Source: Poa pratensis | Lineage: Eukaryota; Streptophyta; Magnoliopsida; Poales; Poaceae | Reading direction: 5' to 3' | DNA length: 64,000 nt | Assembly: GCA_947311845.1 (NCBI GenBank) | Contig: CAMZMU010000107.1 | Location: 22,438,359 to 22,502,358 of the forward strand | In this document: positions 10,701 to 22,063 of the stretch, piece after piece | How positions within the stretch are numbered: position 1 is the first letter of the stretch | Layout of the letters: every line of letters begins with the position of its first letter | Program-made: the position numbers and the translations under genes | The notes under the pieces: generated by a model | The model's database searches: none | Told to the model about the DNA's origin: nothing | The model's input: the letters and a program-made list of their open reading frames with translations, nothing else

Positions 10701-12308
10701 GACACTCGTCAGACAAACACGGGAGATCGAAGAAACGAAGATTCAGTGTGAGACGATATACGATAAACTACATGATGCAGAAGAAGAGAAGGTCATGTTG
10801 GAGCAGCGCATAACAGAGATGGAGTCTGCTCTAGAAGATCACAAGCAGAAGCTGGCAACAAGCAAGCAGCTCCTAGAAGAACTCCAAGAAGATAAAGAGA
10901 AGCTGCAACAAGCGAGGGATGCTGCAGTGATTGCGGCTGAAGAGTTGCGCCAGAAGACCGAGCAGCGAATTTCGATGCCGGCTGAAACACTAAACACCGA
11001 GTTCTCTGCGTCTGAGCTTGAACAGGCAACTCGACGCTTCGATGAAGCACTCAAGATCGGCGAAGGTGGGTTCGGGTGTGTCTACAAAGGCTCACTTCGT
11101 AGCACAACCGTGGCTATAAAGTTGCTGCATCCAGAGAGCTTGCAGGGGCAGTCAGAATTCCACCAAGAGGTAACTAACTCTTCAGAAACTCATCGTTCAC
11201 ATCGGTTATAGAGTCAGTTATGCTTAATCCTGCAGTGACACCATTGCAGGTTGCTGTCCTCAGCAGAGTACGGCATCCGAACCTTGTCACGCTGATCGGG
11301 TCATGCCGGGAGGCGTTCGGCCTGGTGTACGAGTTCCTCCCGAACGGCAGCCTCGAGGAACGGCTTGCCTGCACGAACAACACGCCGCCGTTAACATGGC
11401 AGGTGCGCACCAGGATCATCGCCGAGATGTGCTCGGCCCTGACCTTCCTCCACTCGAACAAGCCGCACCCGGTCGTCCACGGCGACCTGAAGCCGGCCAA
11501 CATCCTCCTCGACGCCAACCTCGTCAGCAAGCTGGGGGACTTCGGCATCTGCCGCCTGCTGATACTGTCCAACGCCTCCAGCACCACCACCAGGCTGTAC
11601 CGGACGACCACGCCAAGGGGGACCTTCGCGTACATGGACCCCGAGTTCATGTCCACCGGCGAGCTGACGCCGCGCTCGGACGTGTACTCCTTCGGCATCA
11701 TCATCCTGCAGCTCCTGACGGGCAGGCCGCCCCAGAAGATCGCCGAGGTGGTGGAGGACGCGATGGACAAGGGGGATCTGCACTCGATCATCGATCCCTC
11801 CGCCGGGAGCTGGCCGTTCGTGCAGGCGAACCAGCTCGCGCACCTCGGCCTGAGGTGCGCCGAGATGAGCAGGAGGCGGCGGCCAGATCTTGCCGCGGAG
11901 GTGTGGGTGGTGGTGGAGCCCCTGATGAAAGCCGCCTCGATGACGGTCCGGCGGCCGACGTTCGCAGCAGCGTCGTCGGATGACGCGTCCACGCCGTCCT
12001 ACTTCCTCTGCCCGATCTTTCAGGTAGATGATGACGTGACAATGTCTGCCATGATCAGATGGGTCAAATAAAGTCTGACCAAATTATTGTCGTGTGAACA
12101 GGAGATGATGAATGATCCGCACATTGCGGCAGACGGGTTCACGTACGAAGCCGAAGCGATCAGAGGCTGGCTGGACAGCGGGCGCGACACGTCGCCGATG
12201 ACGAACGTGAAGCTCGCGCACCGCGAGCTCACCCCAAACAAGGGGCTCCGCTCGGTGATTCTCGACTGGCAGCAGCAGCAGCGTCTGTACCATGAGGACT
12301 GGAGATGA
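7703..12308 (+). CDS. USP / coiled-coil / protein kinase / U-box protein (PUB-kinase, probable E3 ligase)
   Basis: Nine coding exons by my reading: 7703-8000, 8619-8740, 9240-9361, 9597-9701, 9835-10267, 10392-10532, 10642-11169, 11250-12023 and 12102-12308. All junctions are GT-AG and phases agree, giving 909 aa. Domains: N-terminal universal-stress-protein-like part (exons 1-3, KVFVAVAEEFKRGKSALQWA to GITKLVMGA); Ser-rich linker (exon 5); long coiled coil (exons 6-7); kinase with GEGGFGCVYKG, AIKLL lysine, HGDLKPANILLD, DFG and YMDPEF; C-terminal U-box (CPIFQ to LRSVILDW). The catalytic loop has HGD in place of HRD, so it is a non-RD kinase. Family members combine kinase and ubiquitin-ligase functions in plant signalling; the substrate is unknown. 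Exons 1-3 have a broken paralogue at 35454-45143. Confidence 0.93.
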
Positions 12309-12458
12309 TCATTCCCTGAGTACGCATGGAGTGCCCAATCTTAACTGTAAATCGTGTACATAGATAGAAGTTGGTTTGGATAAATACTTAGGATAAATTT
12401 TGTTTGGAGAAGATTGTGTCCTCCGTGCGCGGTTTCTAATATGAGCCGGTTGACAGTT
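12309..12458 (+). other. 3' flank of the U-box kinase gene
   Basis: Short AT-rich stretch between the stop codon and the left end of the Mutator-like element. It presumably contains the 3' UTR and poly(A) site. Nothing else is seen. Confidence 0.5.
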
Positions 12459-12587
12459 GAGATAACCCTCTCATTAGAGGTATATACACTTGTTCCCACA
12501 ACTTGCGCGCGGCGTGTATTTTAGTCCCACATCTTGCTAACATGCACTCACAGTCCCACATCTTGCTTAGCCCAGATTAATTAATCC
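12459..12587. repeat. Left terminal inverted repeat of the MULE
   Basis: It is the inverse of 33615-33745 with scattered mismatches. Shared blocks include ACTTGCGCGC, TTTTAGTCCCAC, ACAGTCCCACATCTTG and GATTAATTA. The match fades outward near TCATTAGAGG. Confidence 0.85.
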
Positions 12588-13162
12588 AAAATCGCTGTGA
12601 TCCTAACACGTGTAATGCTATGGTGGCTGATTGCACGCACCGTCTCGTGGTGTTTTTGCACAAAAAACCCTGCAGTGTATTAATATCCTAGGATATGTCC
12701 CTCGGGAGTTAAAACAAAAAATCAGAGTCGATTCCCCAATCAAAACCCTGGCTAGCTCTCCCGGTGGCGACTGTGACCGTCGAGGGCGTCCAACGGAAGG
12801 CAGAGAGCGTGGGGTGGGGGCGATTCGAAGGAGTGAGGAGGAGGCAAGTAGTCCAATGGGCAGCGACGATGGCGACAGATGGGCCATGGTGACACGTGAG
12901 GTGTAATGGAATCCGACACGACGGTGACTGCAATAAGAAGATCGTTCTTCGACAGGTTTGCTTGCTCTGCTTTGATTTGAACTTGAAATTGGTCTTGCTT
13001 GTTCTGCTTCTTTTTCTTCTCGACAGGTAAACTGACAGTTGCTCTGCTCGACAGGTGAATCTTGTTCATGTTGATGAATTCCAGAAGCAGGACTTGTATG
13101 GTAGGAGAAGAAATGTGAGAGAAATTGAAGATGACAATTTGATGTTGGTGAGTGAAGGGTAG

Positions 13163-13239
13163 CTGAATTGGAGCTTGAGCTACAAAAACTGAAGGCCGAG
13201 TACAACAAAACGCAGAAGAAGCATAGGGAAGAGTTGTGA
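13163..13239 (+). pseudogene. Coiled-coil gene fragment inside the MULE
   Basis: A short frame with heptad-like ELELQKLKAEYNKTQKKHRE ends in a stop. It looks like the C-terminal end of a longer charged coiled-coil protein and may be an exon fragment carried by the MULE. I do not recognise the parent gene. Confidence 0.35.
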
Positions 13240-13550
13240 AATAGACACATGAAGGATTAGTGATTGTGCTTGTAGTAGCAGCTTGTGTAGTGTTCTATGC
13301 ATGTGTTGCATTGATCACAGAGGTTTTGTATGATTTTGATTGCATAGTATTGAGAAATAAAACACAGGTGTAGCAGAGGTGCATTGTTGCATGATCTTGA
13401 TGTTGGAATAATAAGAATGTGAGCTTATCTTTGACCATTTGCTTCCTGTTTCACTGAATTTCGAAATGTTGTGATGAAATTTAAATATATTTTTGAATTT
13501 TGGACAATTCCCAGGTGTAATAGGAATTACAAACATAAACTTAAATAGTT

Positions 13551-13720
13551 TATTTTTGGACGGACGGAGGGAGTAGTTGTGTATCACAAGGAATTCCCAG
13601 GTGTCTTAAGTTTGCCCAAAAGTGAATGTATCTAGACATGTTTCATGTATAGATACATCAACTTTTGGGCAAATTTGAGACACTTATTTTTGGACGGAGG
13701 GAGTAGTTGTGTATCACAAG
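13551..13720. repeat. Direct repeat carrying a Stowaway-like end
   Basis: The block TATTTTTGGACGGA..GGGAGTAGTTGTGTATCACAAG occurs at 13551-13590 and again at 13685-13720. Between them TTTGCCCAAAAGT (13612-13624) and ACTTTTGGGCAAA (13661-13673) form an inverted pair. This fits a Stowaway-related MITE plus a local duplication of its right end and flank. Confidence 0.7.
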
Positions 13721-13984
13721 ATCCATGTCGAATTGGAACTAAATTGTATGGGAAACAGAGCAAGATCTGAAACAGATAATGACACTAAATTGATGAACAT
13801 AGTACATATTTGAACAAAACTTCTACATGTCATCAGCTCGTGGTGCACTATGACTAAGAGGAACATCTTGGTCATCATCTGGAATAAATTCAGCATTCAG
13901 ATCAGGAATTTCTTGAGCTGATGCTTCTTTTCACTGTTGTTCGTCACCAAACAGTAAATGGTGAGCGCTGCCAAGACCTGTATT

Positions 13985-14287
13985 TTATGAACCTCTTCTT
14001 GATGTTCTTCCTCTGCCAGGTCCTAGGTTATCTGTTGCTTGTGTAGTTGCACTTGTAGAAGCTTTTGTAGATCTTTTTTTGCCATTTCTTGTGCCTCTAC
14101 TGCAGTTACCTTGCTCTGCTGCAACATTAGATCTTGGTTCCACAAATGCATTATTCCTTCCTCTGCCTCTCAAATTGCCTCTAGATGTAGCAGTATTGAC
14201 TCTTTCTCTTGACCGCGGAAGGTTTTCTCTCGCAGCTGCCACAAAAGCATTTTCTGGCAAAGGTCCAAGCGGCCTAATTATTAGCAA
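13985..14287 (-). pseudogene. Basic RGRG-rich fragment, possible MuDR transposase C-terminus
   Basis: Open 100-residue minus-strand frame rich in Arg, Gly, Ser and Thr (RGNLRGRGRNNAF, GPGRGRTSRRGS) ending at a stop. Many plant MURA proteins end in a low-complexity basic tail, and this lies downstream of the N-terminal MuDR domain on the same strand. The assignment rests on position and composition only. Confidence 0.35.
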
Positions 14288-14388
14288 ATTTTCTGTTCGC
14301 TGGAATAGTATTGAGAAATGGTGTAAGAATTGTGCAACAATTTTAAAAAAAAGAACAACTAAAAAATGAAGAACAAATAAAATATGAA

Positions 14389-14444
14389 CTAGATGCTTCA
14401 GGTTCAGCAGATGCAGCTAGATGCTTCAGGTTCAGCAGATGCAG
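14389..14444. repeat. Two-copy tandem repeat, 28-bp unit
   Basis: A 28-bp unit starting CTAGATGCTTCAGGTTCAGC is repeated exactly twice (14389-14416 and 14417-14444). Confidence 0.9.
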
Positions 14445-14532
14445 CTGTTCTTGGAAATCTTCTGTCAGCTGGCAAAGCTGAAATATTTGTGATTACATCT
14501 CACCTCAATAGGCTGAGAAAGTTTGTGTGATC

Positions 14533-14805
14533 AAGAAATATTAAAAGTGTCCTATGTTACTTGCTGGTTTTGACCAATGGCAGAATGTCAGAATGCTTCT
14601 CAATAAGTACCAACCCTTTTTTAATTTCTTTGTCTGACAAATACCAATACGCCTATTGTTTCCCGTCTCTCTTTTCGTCCAGATTACGTAGAATTTCATC
14701 AATCCATTCAAGTGACCAAGTATCACCAATGCAATAATCAAAGAATGCAGTTGATGCACTAACATATTCCAAATTTTCTCCTAAACCGCAAAAAAACTTT
14801 GTACA
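14533..14805 (-). pseudogene. MuDR-type transposase N-terminal domain (mudrA relic)
   Basis: The minus-strand frame shows FFCGLGENLEYV, then FFDYCIGDTWSLEWIDEILR, then YWYLSDKEIKKGLVLIEKH, then SDILPLV. This order matches the N-terminal domain of plant MULE transposases (a D-Y-C-[ND]-x-D-T-W-S region followed by YW-L-PGK-x-GL-x-I). One in-frame TAG precedes the AYWY block and the frame stops again after KTSK. The zinc-finger and DDE domains are absent. Confidence 0.75.
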
Positions 14806-15352
14806 CTACTTCAACCGTGAACAAATTGGATTCTTACCCTGGATTCAAAACTGCAACAAACATTCAGATATTAGATCAAATTCGACAAGTCACAAACACA
14901 ACATGAATATTTTACGGCACACATTCAGAAAACTAGAACATTCAGATACTGTAGCACACAACAATCGTGGAAAAATTTAGACTTCTGCTAGCAGATGCAA
15001 AATCGAGATTGCATTGATTCACACAATCCTGTAGCAACACATGTACACACCAAATTAACTAATTTCTAACGTTAAACTATGCACAGTCTTATGAAAAACA
15101 TAAGAGATTCCAGGAGCTATTCGCATCGGCGGAGAACAGGGCATAAACAGAGCATAATATCGACCATAATTTCGAGACTTTGTATGACTAAAACATTGTG
15201 CCAGTGCTACTAAAACTATTCCCCAACTAATTTTCCGCAAGAAAATCACTGAATTACTCCCGATCATAGACACACTTAAGCCCTCCCTAAAACACAAAGC
15301 AACCGCAAGGAACACGCGTTCGGAGAGAAAAAACCGCGGCGGGACATACCGT

Positions 15353-16874
15353 TGATGCATGTAAAATGCATACATGAACTTTGCATTATTTTACTTATAT
15401 TCCAGTCATATTTGCATCATATAAGGGTTATATCACTGTTTTATAATGATTTTTGAAAAATTTCATGATTTTCCTATTTTCATGGAATTAACCCTGCGCA
15501 GTTAGAAAACCATGTTTTCTATATTTTAATGTTTCAGGGACCCAAACGACGTCCAAATGACCTGAAAATTTACGAGCATCAGTTATTGGAAGGAAGAAGA
15601 CTTGGGAGCGAAGGAAGCGAACAAGCGGAGGCCTGAGGCCCAAAAGGGGGTGGCCCACGCGGCCAAGGAATCTGGCCACGTGGGACCCACCATCTGGAGC
15701 CTCGAGGCTCCGTTGCCGTCGATCTTTTCACCCACGACTCCGTCTTGACCTAAAACCGACTATAAAAATAGCCCCCCGATGTTCTCTGGAAGGAGCGCCG
15801 CCGAAACACAGAAACCACGAAACAGAGACCTGAAGCTGCAGATTGGAGGGGGGAAACTCCGGCGGGGCGCTGCCGGGGAGGTCTCCATCTTCTCCAACGA
15901 CTTCTCCACCGTCTCCATGATGAAGGGGGAGTAGTCCACCCCCTGGACTTGAGTTTGTGGTGGTAACTTATGTATCTCTCCTCTCTTTGAGCTTCACTAA
16001 TTAGTACCGTATGAGCTGCTGAACATGATTACGGTCATCTATGTAATTCCTATGATGGATATTGTGGTATGAGATGATTTGTTATGCATTTACCGTTGTG
16101 TTGGAGCTTTTATGATTTGTCATACTTTGGAGATATTCTATGATGCATGTGATGGTTTGATTTATGCATAATGCCTTGTTTATCCTTGTCATGCGGTAAT
16201 TGACACCACCAAGTGTGGATAGATGAGAGAGATGTGGTCATGCACACGAAATATGAATCATTGCACTAGTGTTTAGAATATTGTCCATTATGAAGTATGA
16301 TGTATGTAGGTACGGGATGGCCGATGTGACAACGACATATGTATTGAGTGACATGTGAAATACAGCCCAACATCCTTTATCTGGGGGTAAAAAGAAAGAG
16401 TATGATGTGGGAGTGACAGCAGCCATGCTAGCCTTGCGGGGGTGACATAGCACACAAATGAGTATTTCTTTCAACTATGTGTTTTAGGACATATAGCCGT
16501 CATTAAAAGCTACCATTAAAACATGACAATTGTGTGTACTTTATCTATAACATGATAATCACTGTAGATGAGAGAGAGAGGATTAAGTGAACTCATGAAC
16601 CCATGTCCATTGTTCCTATAAGAGAAAACCTTTGTCTTGTCCTCTTGCATTGAAGAGGATTGGGACACTTTTACATTCTTGTTTTGTTACATCAAACTTC
16701 CATCCATTAAATCAACCATCTTGTTCTTTAAACTTGTTTAGTGCGTAATCAACTAAAACTTGTGACACTTTAATTGTAGGGAATAGATAACTTTTCCTTC
16801 TTGCTCCTGTGGATCGATACCTTACTTCCACATTGAGAGGTGCTACAGTGATCCCCTGCTCTTGGGGGTTATCA
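15353..16874 (+). repeat. 5' LTR of the outer element
   Basis: Direct copy of 31746-33285. The TATA-like TATAAAAATAG near 15759 and the following GC-rich stretch probably mark the promoter and R region. Open frames inside it are duplicated in the other LTR and are not genes. Confidence 0.93.
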
Positions 16875-16884
16875 AGTACTTTTC

Positions 16885-16902
16885 TGGCGCCGTTGCCGGG
16901 GA
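16885..16902 (+). promoter_or_regulatory. tRNA-Asp primer-binding site (outer element)
   Basis: TGGCGCCGTTGCCGGGGA begins 10 bp after the LTR. It is complementary to the CCA-ended 3' terminus of plant tRNA-Asp. The same 18-mer occurs in the inner element. Confidence 0.88.
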
Positions 16903-17075
16903 GCGTAGCGCTTAAGTTTCTATTCTTGTGTGCACTAGACTTTAGATTTATTTTATCTTGTTTTATATCTTGCAATCACCTAAGCTTGGGGAGGTTTCTT
17001 TAAACTTGTTTGGTTATGAGTTTCTCATTAGCTTTACTTTCAGTTATATATATCAAAATACAAAAAAATTAGAAA

Positions 17076-17693
17076 ATGGAAAATATTATAAAAACTCATG
17101 TTATGGGCATAACTATGGATATAAATGATGCTTTGTTTAGACACTTGAATGCTGATAAAATTGCCAAGGATTATAGAGAATCAAAGGAAGGGAAAATACT
17201 AAAAGGTTTCATGATGGAATTAAATTATATTGCTGAGAAGTTGCTTTTACACCATGATGCAACTTGTATGTTTTGCTCTGAACAAAAGGATAAACATTTT
17301 GAATGTCAATGCAGGTTCCATGAAGAATGTGTTATTTCATCCTACCATACTGGTGATTATGCTTATTTAGGAATGGAACAAGTAGAGGAATTTGTTACCT
17401 TCAAGGCATCTTTTGAATTGCAAACCTTCATTCATGAAAAGAAAACTTGCCCTATAGCTAATAAATTTGAAAGAGAGATAGATTTTATTCTTGAATATTG
17501 CAGAAACAACTTCTCTCAAAATATTTATGTTGTTGAATATCTTGAGGCTCCCCAAGAAAGTACTGATGTTTTGCAGGAAGAAGATGATGGAAATATGAGC
17601 TTGGAAGAGGAAGAAGCTGAAGAAGAGGATAAGAGCCTAAGCTTGGGGATGCCCATGCAACCCCAGAAGATGATGAAGATGATGAACAACTAG
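17076..17693 (+). CDS. Uncharacterised ORF of the outer LTR element, Cys-rich N part
   Basis: 205-residue frame starting 173 bp after the primer site, where gag would be expected. It has a cysteine cluster, CMFC then ECQC then HEEC (residues about 65-90), and ends in a strongly acidic tail (Glu/Asp runs from residue about 165). I find no matrix, capsid CCHC knuckle, protease or RT motif. The end contains the sequence AAGCTTGGGGATG, part of a repeated polypurine-like motif. A shift to the next frame would run into the acidic ORF at 17729. The function is unknown; it could be a divergent gag or an accessory protein. Confidence 0.55.
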   Translation: MENIIKTHVMGITMDINDALFRHLNADKIAKDYRESKEGKILKGFMMELNYIAEKLLLHHDATCMFCSEQKDKHFECQCRFHEECVISSYHTGDYAYLGMEQVEEFVTFKASFELQTFIHEKKTCPIANKFEREIDFILEYCRNNFSQNIYVVEYLEAPQESTDVLQEEDDGNMSLEEEEAEEEDKSLSLGMPMQPQKMMKMMNN

Positions 17694-17728
17694 AGAATGA
17701 AGAGAGGGAACTTCCACCTTCACCACCT

Positions 17729-18235
17729 ATGGATGAGGGTAACCTTCAATATATTGTTGATGATAAACTCTGCTTTTATGATTCCGATGAAGATGAGGAA
17801 TATCAACCTATGCTTAATGAGAACATGATTGATAATGATTTTAAAGATAATGAGGAATATGGTTTAGACATGCTATATGATAATGCTTTAAATGATGGAT
17901 GTGATATTTTTACTCCCACTATTTTTAATGATTATGCTTATGTGGAGAGTAATGGTATTGTTATGCTTATGGATCATGATAATAATGCTTTATGTGATAG
18001 CTATATTGTTGAGTTTATTCATGATGCCACTGAAAATTATTGTGAGAGGGCAAAACATGGTTCTAAATATCTCAATATTATTGTGTTTCCTCTCTTTAAG
18101 TTCAAAGTCTTGAAATTGCTCTTGTTTTATCTTCCTATGCTACTTGCTTTGTGTTTCAATGATTTATTTTCTTACCACATGCCAATGCATAGGAAGTGGG
18201 TTAGACTTAGAAATGTTTCATATTTTTTCTCTTGA
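17729..18235 (+). CDS. Uncharacterised acidic ORF of the outer LTR element, C part
   Basis: 168-residue frame, highly acidic (Asp/Asn/Glu-rich, e.g. FYDSDEDEEYQPM), ending in a hydrophobic stretch of about 25 residues (LLFYLPMLLALCFNDLF) that could span a membrane. It lies one frame away from and just downstream of the ORF at 17076, so the two may be one frameshifted or spliced gene. I do not recognise a domain. Confidence 0.45.
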   Translation: MDEGNLQYIVDDKLCFYDSDEDEEYQPMLNENMIDNDFKDNEEYGLDMLYDNALNDGCDIFTPTIFNDYAYVESNGIVMLMDHDNNALCDSYIVEFIHDATENYCERAKHGSKYLNIIVFPLFKFKVLKLLLFYLPMLLALCFNDLFSYHMPMHRKWVRLRNVSYFFS

Positions 18236-20443
18236 TTCTCTCTTTTTGCATTACAATTCTTATTCCTATGTGAGCATCATTAAAACTATCATGGCTGTCC
18301 AGAAAACAGATTTCTAAGCTTCACCGCGAAAAATGTTAAAAATCACAGAAGAGGAATTTTGACCTGACATTTTACGACAGCAATATTCAGTTATTAATAC
18401 ACATTTCATTAGTTCAAAGTTTTCTGATTTGAGCAACGTAAGTGCCTCTGAAAATTCACTCTTTACAGGCTGTCCAGTTTTTGACAGATTCTGTCTTTAT
18501 TTTGCATTACTCTCATTACTTGTGTTTTGTGTGGTTCCATTGATCAAAGAGCAATACACAACCATAGTAATATTAGCTAATGTGTAGAATCAATTCATGA
18601 TATGGATTTTCTGTACCTAAGAGGATTTTATTTATAGAGACACTAACCCCTCTAATCAAGTTTTATGATGAGTTTTGTGTAAAGAGAATCTTCAAGTGGA
18701 AGAGATGAGGATGATGAACAAATATTAAGAGGGACAAACACTCAAGCTTGGGGATGTACCCCTGGGTACACCCTACATATTTCGAATAAGTACAAGAATT
18801 CAAGCTTGGGGATGCCAAGCCACCTCACTTCAACCTTCATGAACATCAAGTAAGAAGCCTAACTATATGACTATAAAGAAAACGCTTTACGGGAGGCAAC
18901 CCGGTTGTTTTTATTTGTGATTTTCTTTGTGTCCTCTTGCTGTAACAAGAGACCTAGTTTTTAGTTTAGTTTCTGGAATTTTTAATAAAGTGCCAAGTTT
19001 TACTCATTTTGGTTTGAAGAAGTTGCTTATAGCGTTCGGAGATTTTATTCCTGCACGAATCTGTGCACGGTATGATTTTTAATTCTTATTCTGTAACTCC
19101 GAATGAGCTCATATTTGAACTGTACTTGCAACTTTTCATCCTCTGTATGCATGAATTTGTTCGGAATTTTTCGACAAAGTTTAGTAGGGTAGAAAAATAC
19201 GTTTTGCTGCTGCTGTTTTTCTGGACAGATTCTGTCCCATTTTGTTTGATGCATACTTTGAACTTTTAACTTGAATCTTTTTGATCCAATTGAGTTTATG
19301 AGTAGGCATACAACATTATACACTTTCTGGACATTCATATGAATTTTTGTTCAAGGATTATATGCAGCAAGAAATCTATTTGTTTATCACTACTAATGCA
19401 ACCCCACAGAAAAGAAATGGGAGAAACGGTGTTTTAAAGTTTTTTCACAGAGATTAGAGGAGCTGCACCAAGAGCTATCCAAGGATGGTGAAGACCATAA
19501 GCTTGGGGATGTCAAGACAACCCCACTGGACCAACACACTCTCGGTTTGCACACGTCTAACTTCTGTTTTTCGATCAAAGCACTTTATCGTATAAACTTG
19601 GAGCGTTTGTTTTCTTTTGCTTTTGTTATTTCGGTTTGTTAAATAAGACCACCACTATCATTTATATATGAGAGAGCTACTGGAAATTTGGGTTGAATTA
19701 TGTTGGATGCTATTAAATATATTGGGATAGGGATGTTTGAGTTGATTTTAAAAGATACATATAGTTGCATAATTCATGTGCTTTGAATGATTGTTAATTT
19801 GCAAGAGTGTTGTTAAGAGCTATCTTATGCCATATTTAGATGTTGAATTTTAACTTTACTTGGTTTAACATGGATTGATTAGTTCTATGGACACTTATGC
19901 ATGCATTTAGATGGTCAACTTTCTCCCTATTGCTAGCCCAAAAATTACAACAAGTAAAAAGCTTGTTTCCCAACACCTTCAACCAAAGTTTTTCCAGTGA
20001 GTCCACCATATCTACCTATTAGCTTTATGCTATTCCAAGTATGTTTATCATGTTATATTGTGTTATCTACATTTCTGAATTTAAATGCTTATGTTATTTA
20101 TTGTCATGGGAAAAATTGGTTAAAAGCTCTCACGAAATTGATCCACAATTTACTTTTATTGCATTTAATAAGCATGAAACATTGTGATTAAAATTATGAA
20201 GTTGTAGGCTTGACAATTGTTTTGGTTGGGAGTTAGCCCATATGTGCTGTCACATGGCAAGCTTTCAACATTGCACTTATTTATATTTAGTTGATGTCAT
20301 GTACTTTTGTTTATGGATGCCTATCATGGGTGAAATGAATATGGATACTTAGTAAGTTCAAAGAGTTTGTATAAATGGTTAGAGAAATGCCTGGGCCGCT
20401 AATCTAAGCCATGCATCATTCATGGTGGAAATTTACAGCATAA
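18236..20443 (+). other. Non-coding interior of the outer LTR element
   Basis: No ORF of note. It contains AAGCTTGGGGATG at 18744-18756, 18802-18814 and 19499-19511, copies of the motif that serves as polypurine tract at 31732-31744. It ends at the inner element insertion, with TSD CATAA at 20439-20443. Confidence 0.7.
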
Positions 20444-21948
20444 TGATACGTCCATTTTGCATCACTATTTTATATCATAATTTACTGCTATTCATCGATA
20501 TATTTCATATTTAGAAGTGTTACTTATGTTATTTTACCTATTTTGCATGTTTGATGAATAATGGAGAATTGGACACCGGAGTCAGGATTCTGCTGGAAAA
20601 AGCACCGTCGAGATGCACTATTTCTGAAGATCAATAAATCGAAGGAGACATATGGAAGTTCCTATTTTACCAGAAGATGGAGGAGGCCAAAAGGGGAGCT
20701 GAGATGGGCCATGGTGGGCCCTCCTCACCCCTTGGCGCGGTGGGGCCCCCTGCCGCGCCGAGAGGTGGTTTGGGGGCCCTGGCCCACCTCAGCCGTTCCC
20801 CCTTCGCGTACTTGACCCCCTCGGAACCCTAACACAGAGGAGGCCATCGAAATATTCCGCCGCCTCCACGAGGCGGAAAACACCAGAGAGCGAAAAGCTC
20901 CCCTGCAGGAAGAAATCTGCCGGGGGAAATTCCCTCCCGGAGGGGGAAATCGTCGCCATCATCACCGTCATCGAGCTGGACTTCATCGGGATCATCATCA
21001 TCATCATCTCCACCGCCAACACCATCATCACCGCCGCTGCACCCCGTCTCCGTTGTAACATCTAGGGCTGAATCTTGTCTATTTCATAGGGGAAACTCTC
21101 CCGGTGTTGATTACTCTTGTTATTGATGCTATTGGGTGAAACCATTGGACTAAGGTTTATGTTCAGATTGTTATTCATCATCATATCACCTCTGATCATG
21201 TTCCGTATGATGTCTTGTGAGTAGTTCGTTTAGTTCTTGAGGACATGGGAGAAGTCTTGATGTTAGTAGTGAACTATGTTGAGTAATATTTAATGGTTTG
21301 ATGCTTAAGTTGTGGTGTTATTCTTCTAGTGGTGTCATGTGAACGTCGACTACATGATACTTCACCTTTATGGGCCTAGGGGAATGCATTGTGTATTCGT
21401 TTGCCAATTGTGGGGTTGCCGGAGTGACAGAAACCTGAACACCCGTTGGTATATCGATGCATGAGGGATAGCAGGATCTCAAAGTTTAAGGCTGTGGTTA
21501 GTTTAACTTAATTACTTTCTTGTATTTGCGGATGCTTGCAAGGGGTATAATCACAAGTATGTATTAGTCCTAGGAAGGGCGGTGCATTAGCATAGGTTCA
21601 CCCACACAACACTTATCAAAACAATGAAGATTAATCAACTATATGAAGCGAAAGCACTTGACAATATCCCGTGTGTCCTCAAGAACGTTTGGTCATTATA
21701 AGTACAACAACCGGCTTGTCCTTTGCTGTAGAAAGGATTGGGCCACTCGCTGCAACTATTACTACTGCATTTTATTTACTTGTACTTTATTTATCTGTCA
21801 TATCAAAAACTCCTAAAAACTTGTCTGTGAGCATTTACAGTGAATCCTTCATCAAAACCGCTTGTCAACACCTTCTGCTCCTCGTTGGGTTCGACACTCT
21901 TATTTATCGAAAGTACTACGATACACCCCCTATACTTGTGGGTTATCA
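20444..21948 (+). repeat. 5' LTR of the inner gypsy element
   Basis: Near-identical to 29460-30962. Differences seen: one extra C near 20732, one missing G near 20837, one extra three-base unit in the ATC run near 21000, a one-base indel near 21667 and a G/A change at the end (GGGTTATCA against GAGTTATCA). Frames within it repeat in the other LTR and are not genes. Confidence 0.96.
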
Positions 21949-21959
21949 AGACTATTTTC

Positions 21960-21977
21960 TGGCGCCGTTGCCGGGGA
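21960..21977 (+). promoter_or_regulatory. tRNA-Asp primer-binding site (inner element)
   Basis: TGGCGCCGTTGCCGGGGA, 11 bp after the LTR and identical to the outer element's site. The surrounding sequence (TTTTC before, GTAGCGCT after) is also shared. Confidence 0.88.
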
Positions 21978-22063
21978 GTGTAGCGCTATTGGTAAGTGGA
22001 ATTGGTAAGGGAAACATTTATTGTACGTGCTGTTTTTATTTTTGCCTGCTGCTATATCTCATT

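Noticed and set aside
16238..16474. Minus-strand 78-codon frame
   Set aside because: Repeated at 32649-32885 in the other LTR of the outer element; it is a chance frame in an LTR.
20561..21061. Open frames that look like a gene with a His/Pro-rich tail
   Set aside because: They lie inside the 5' LTR of the inner gypsy element and recur almost unchanged at 29577-30074 in the 3' LTR; they are LTR sequence, not a gene.
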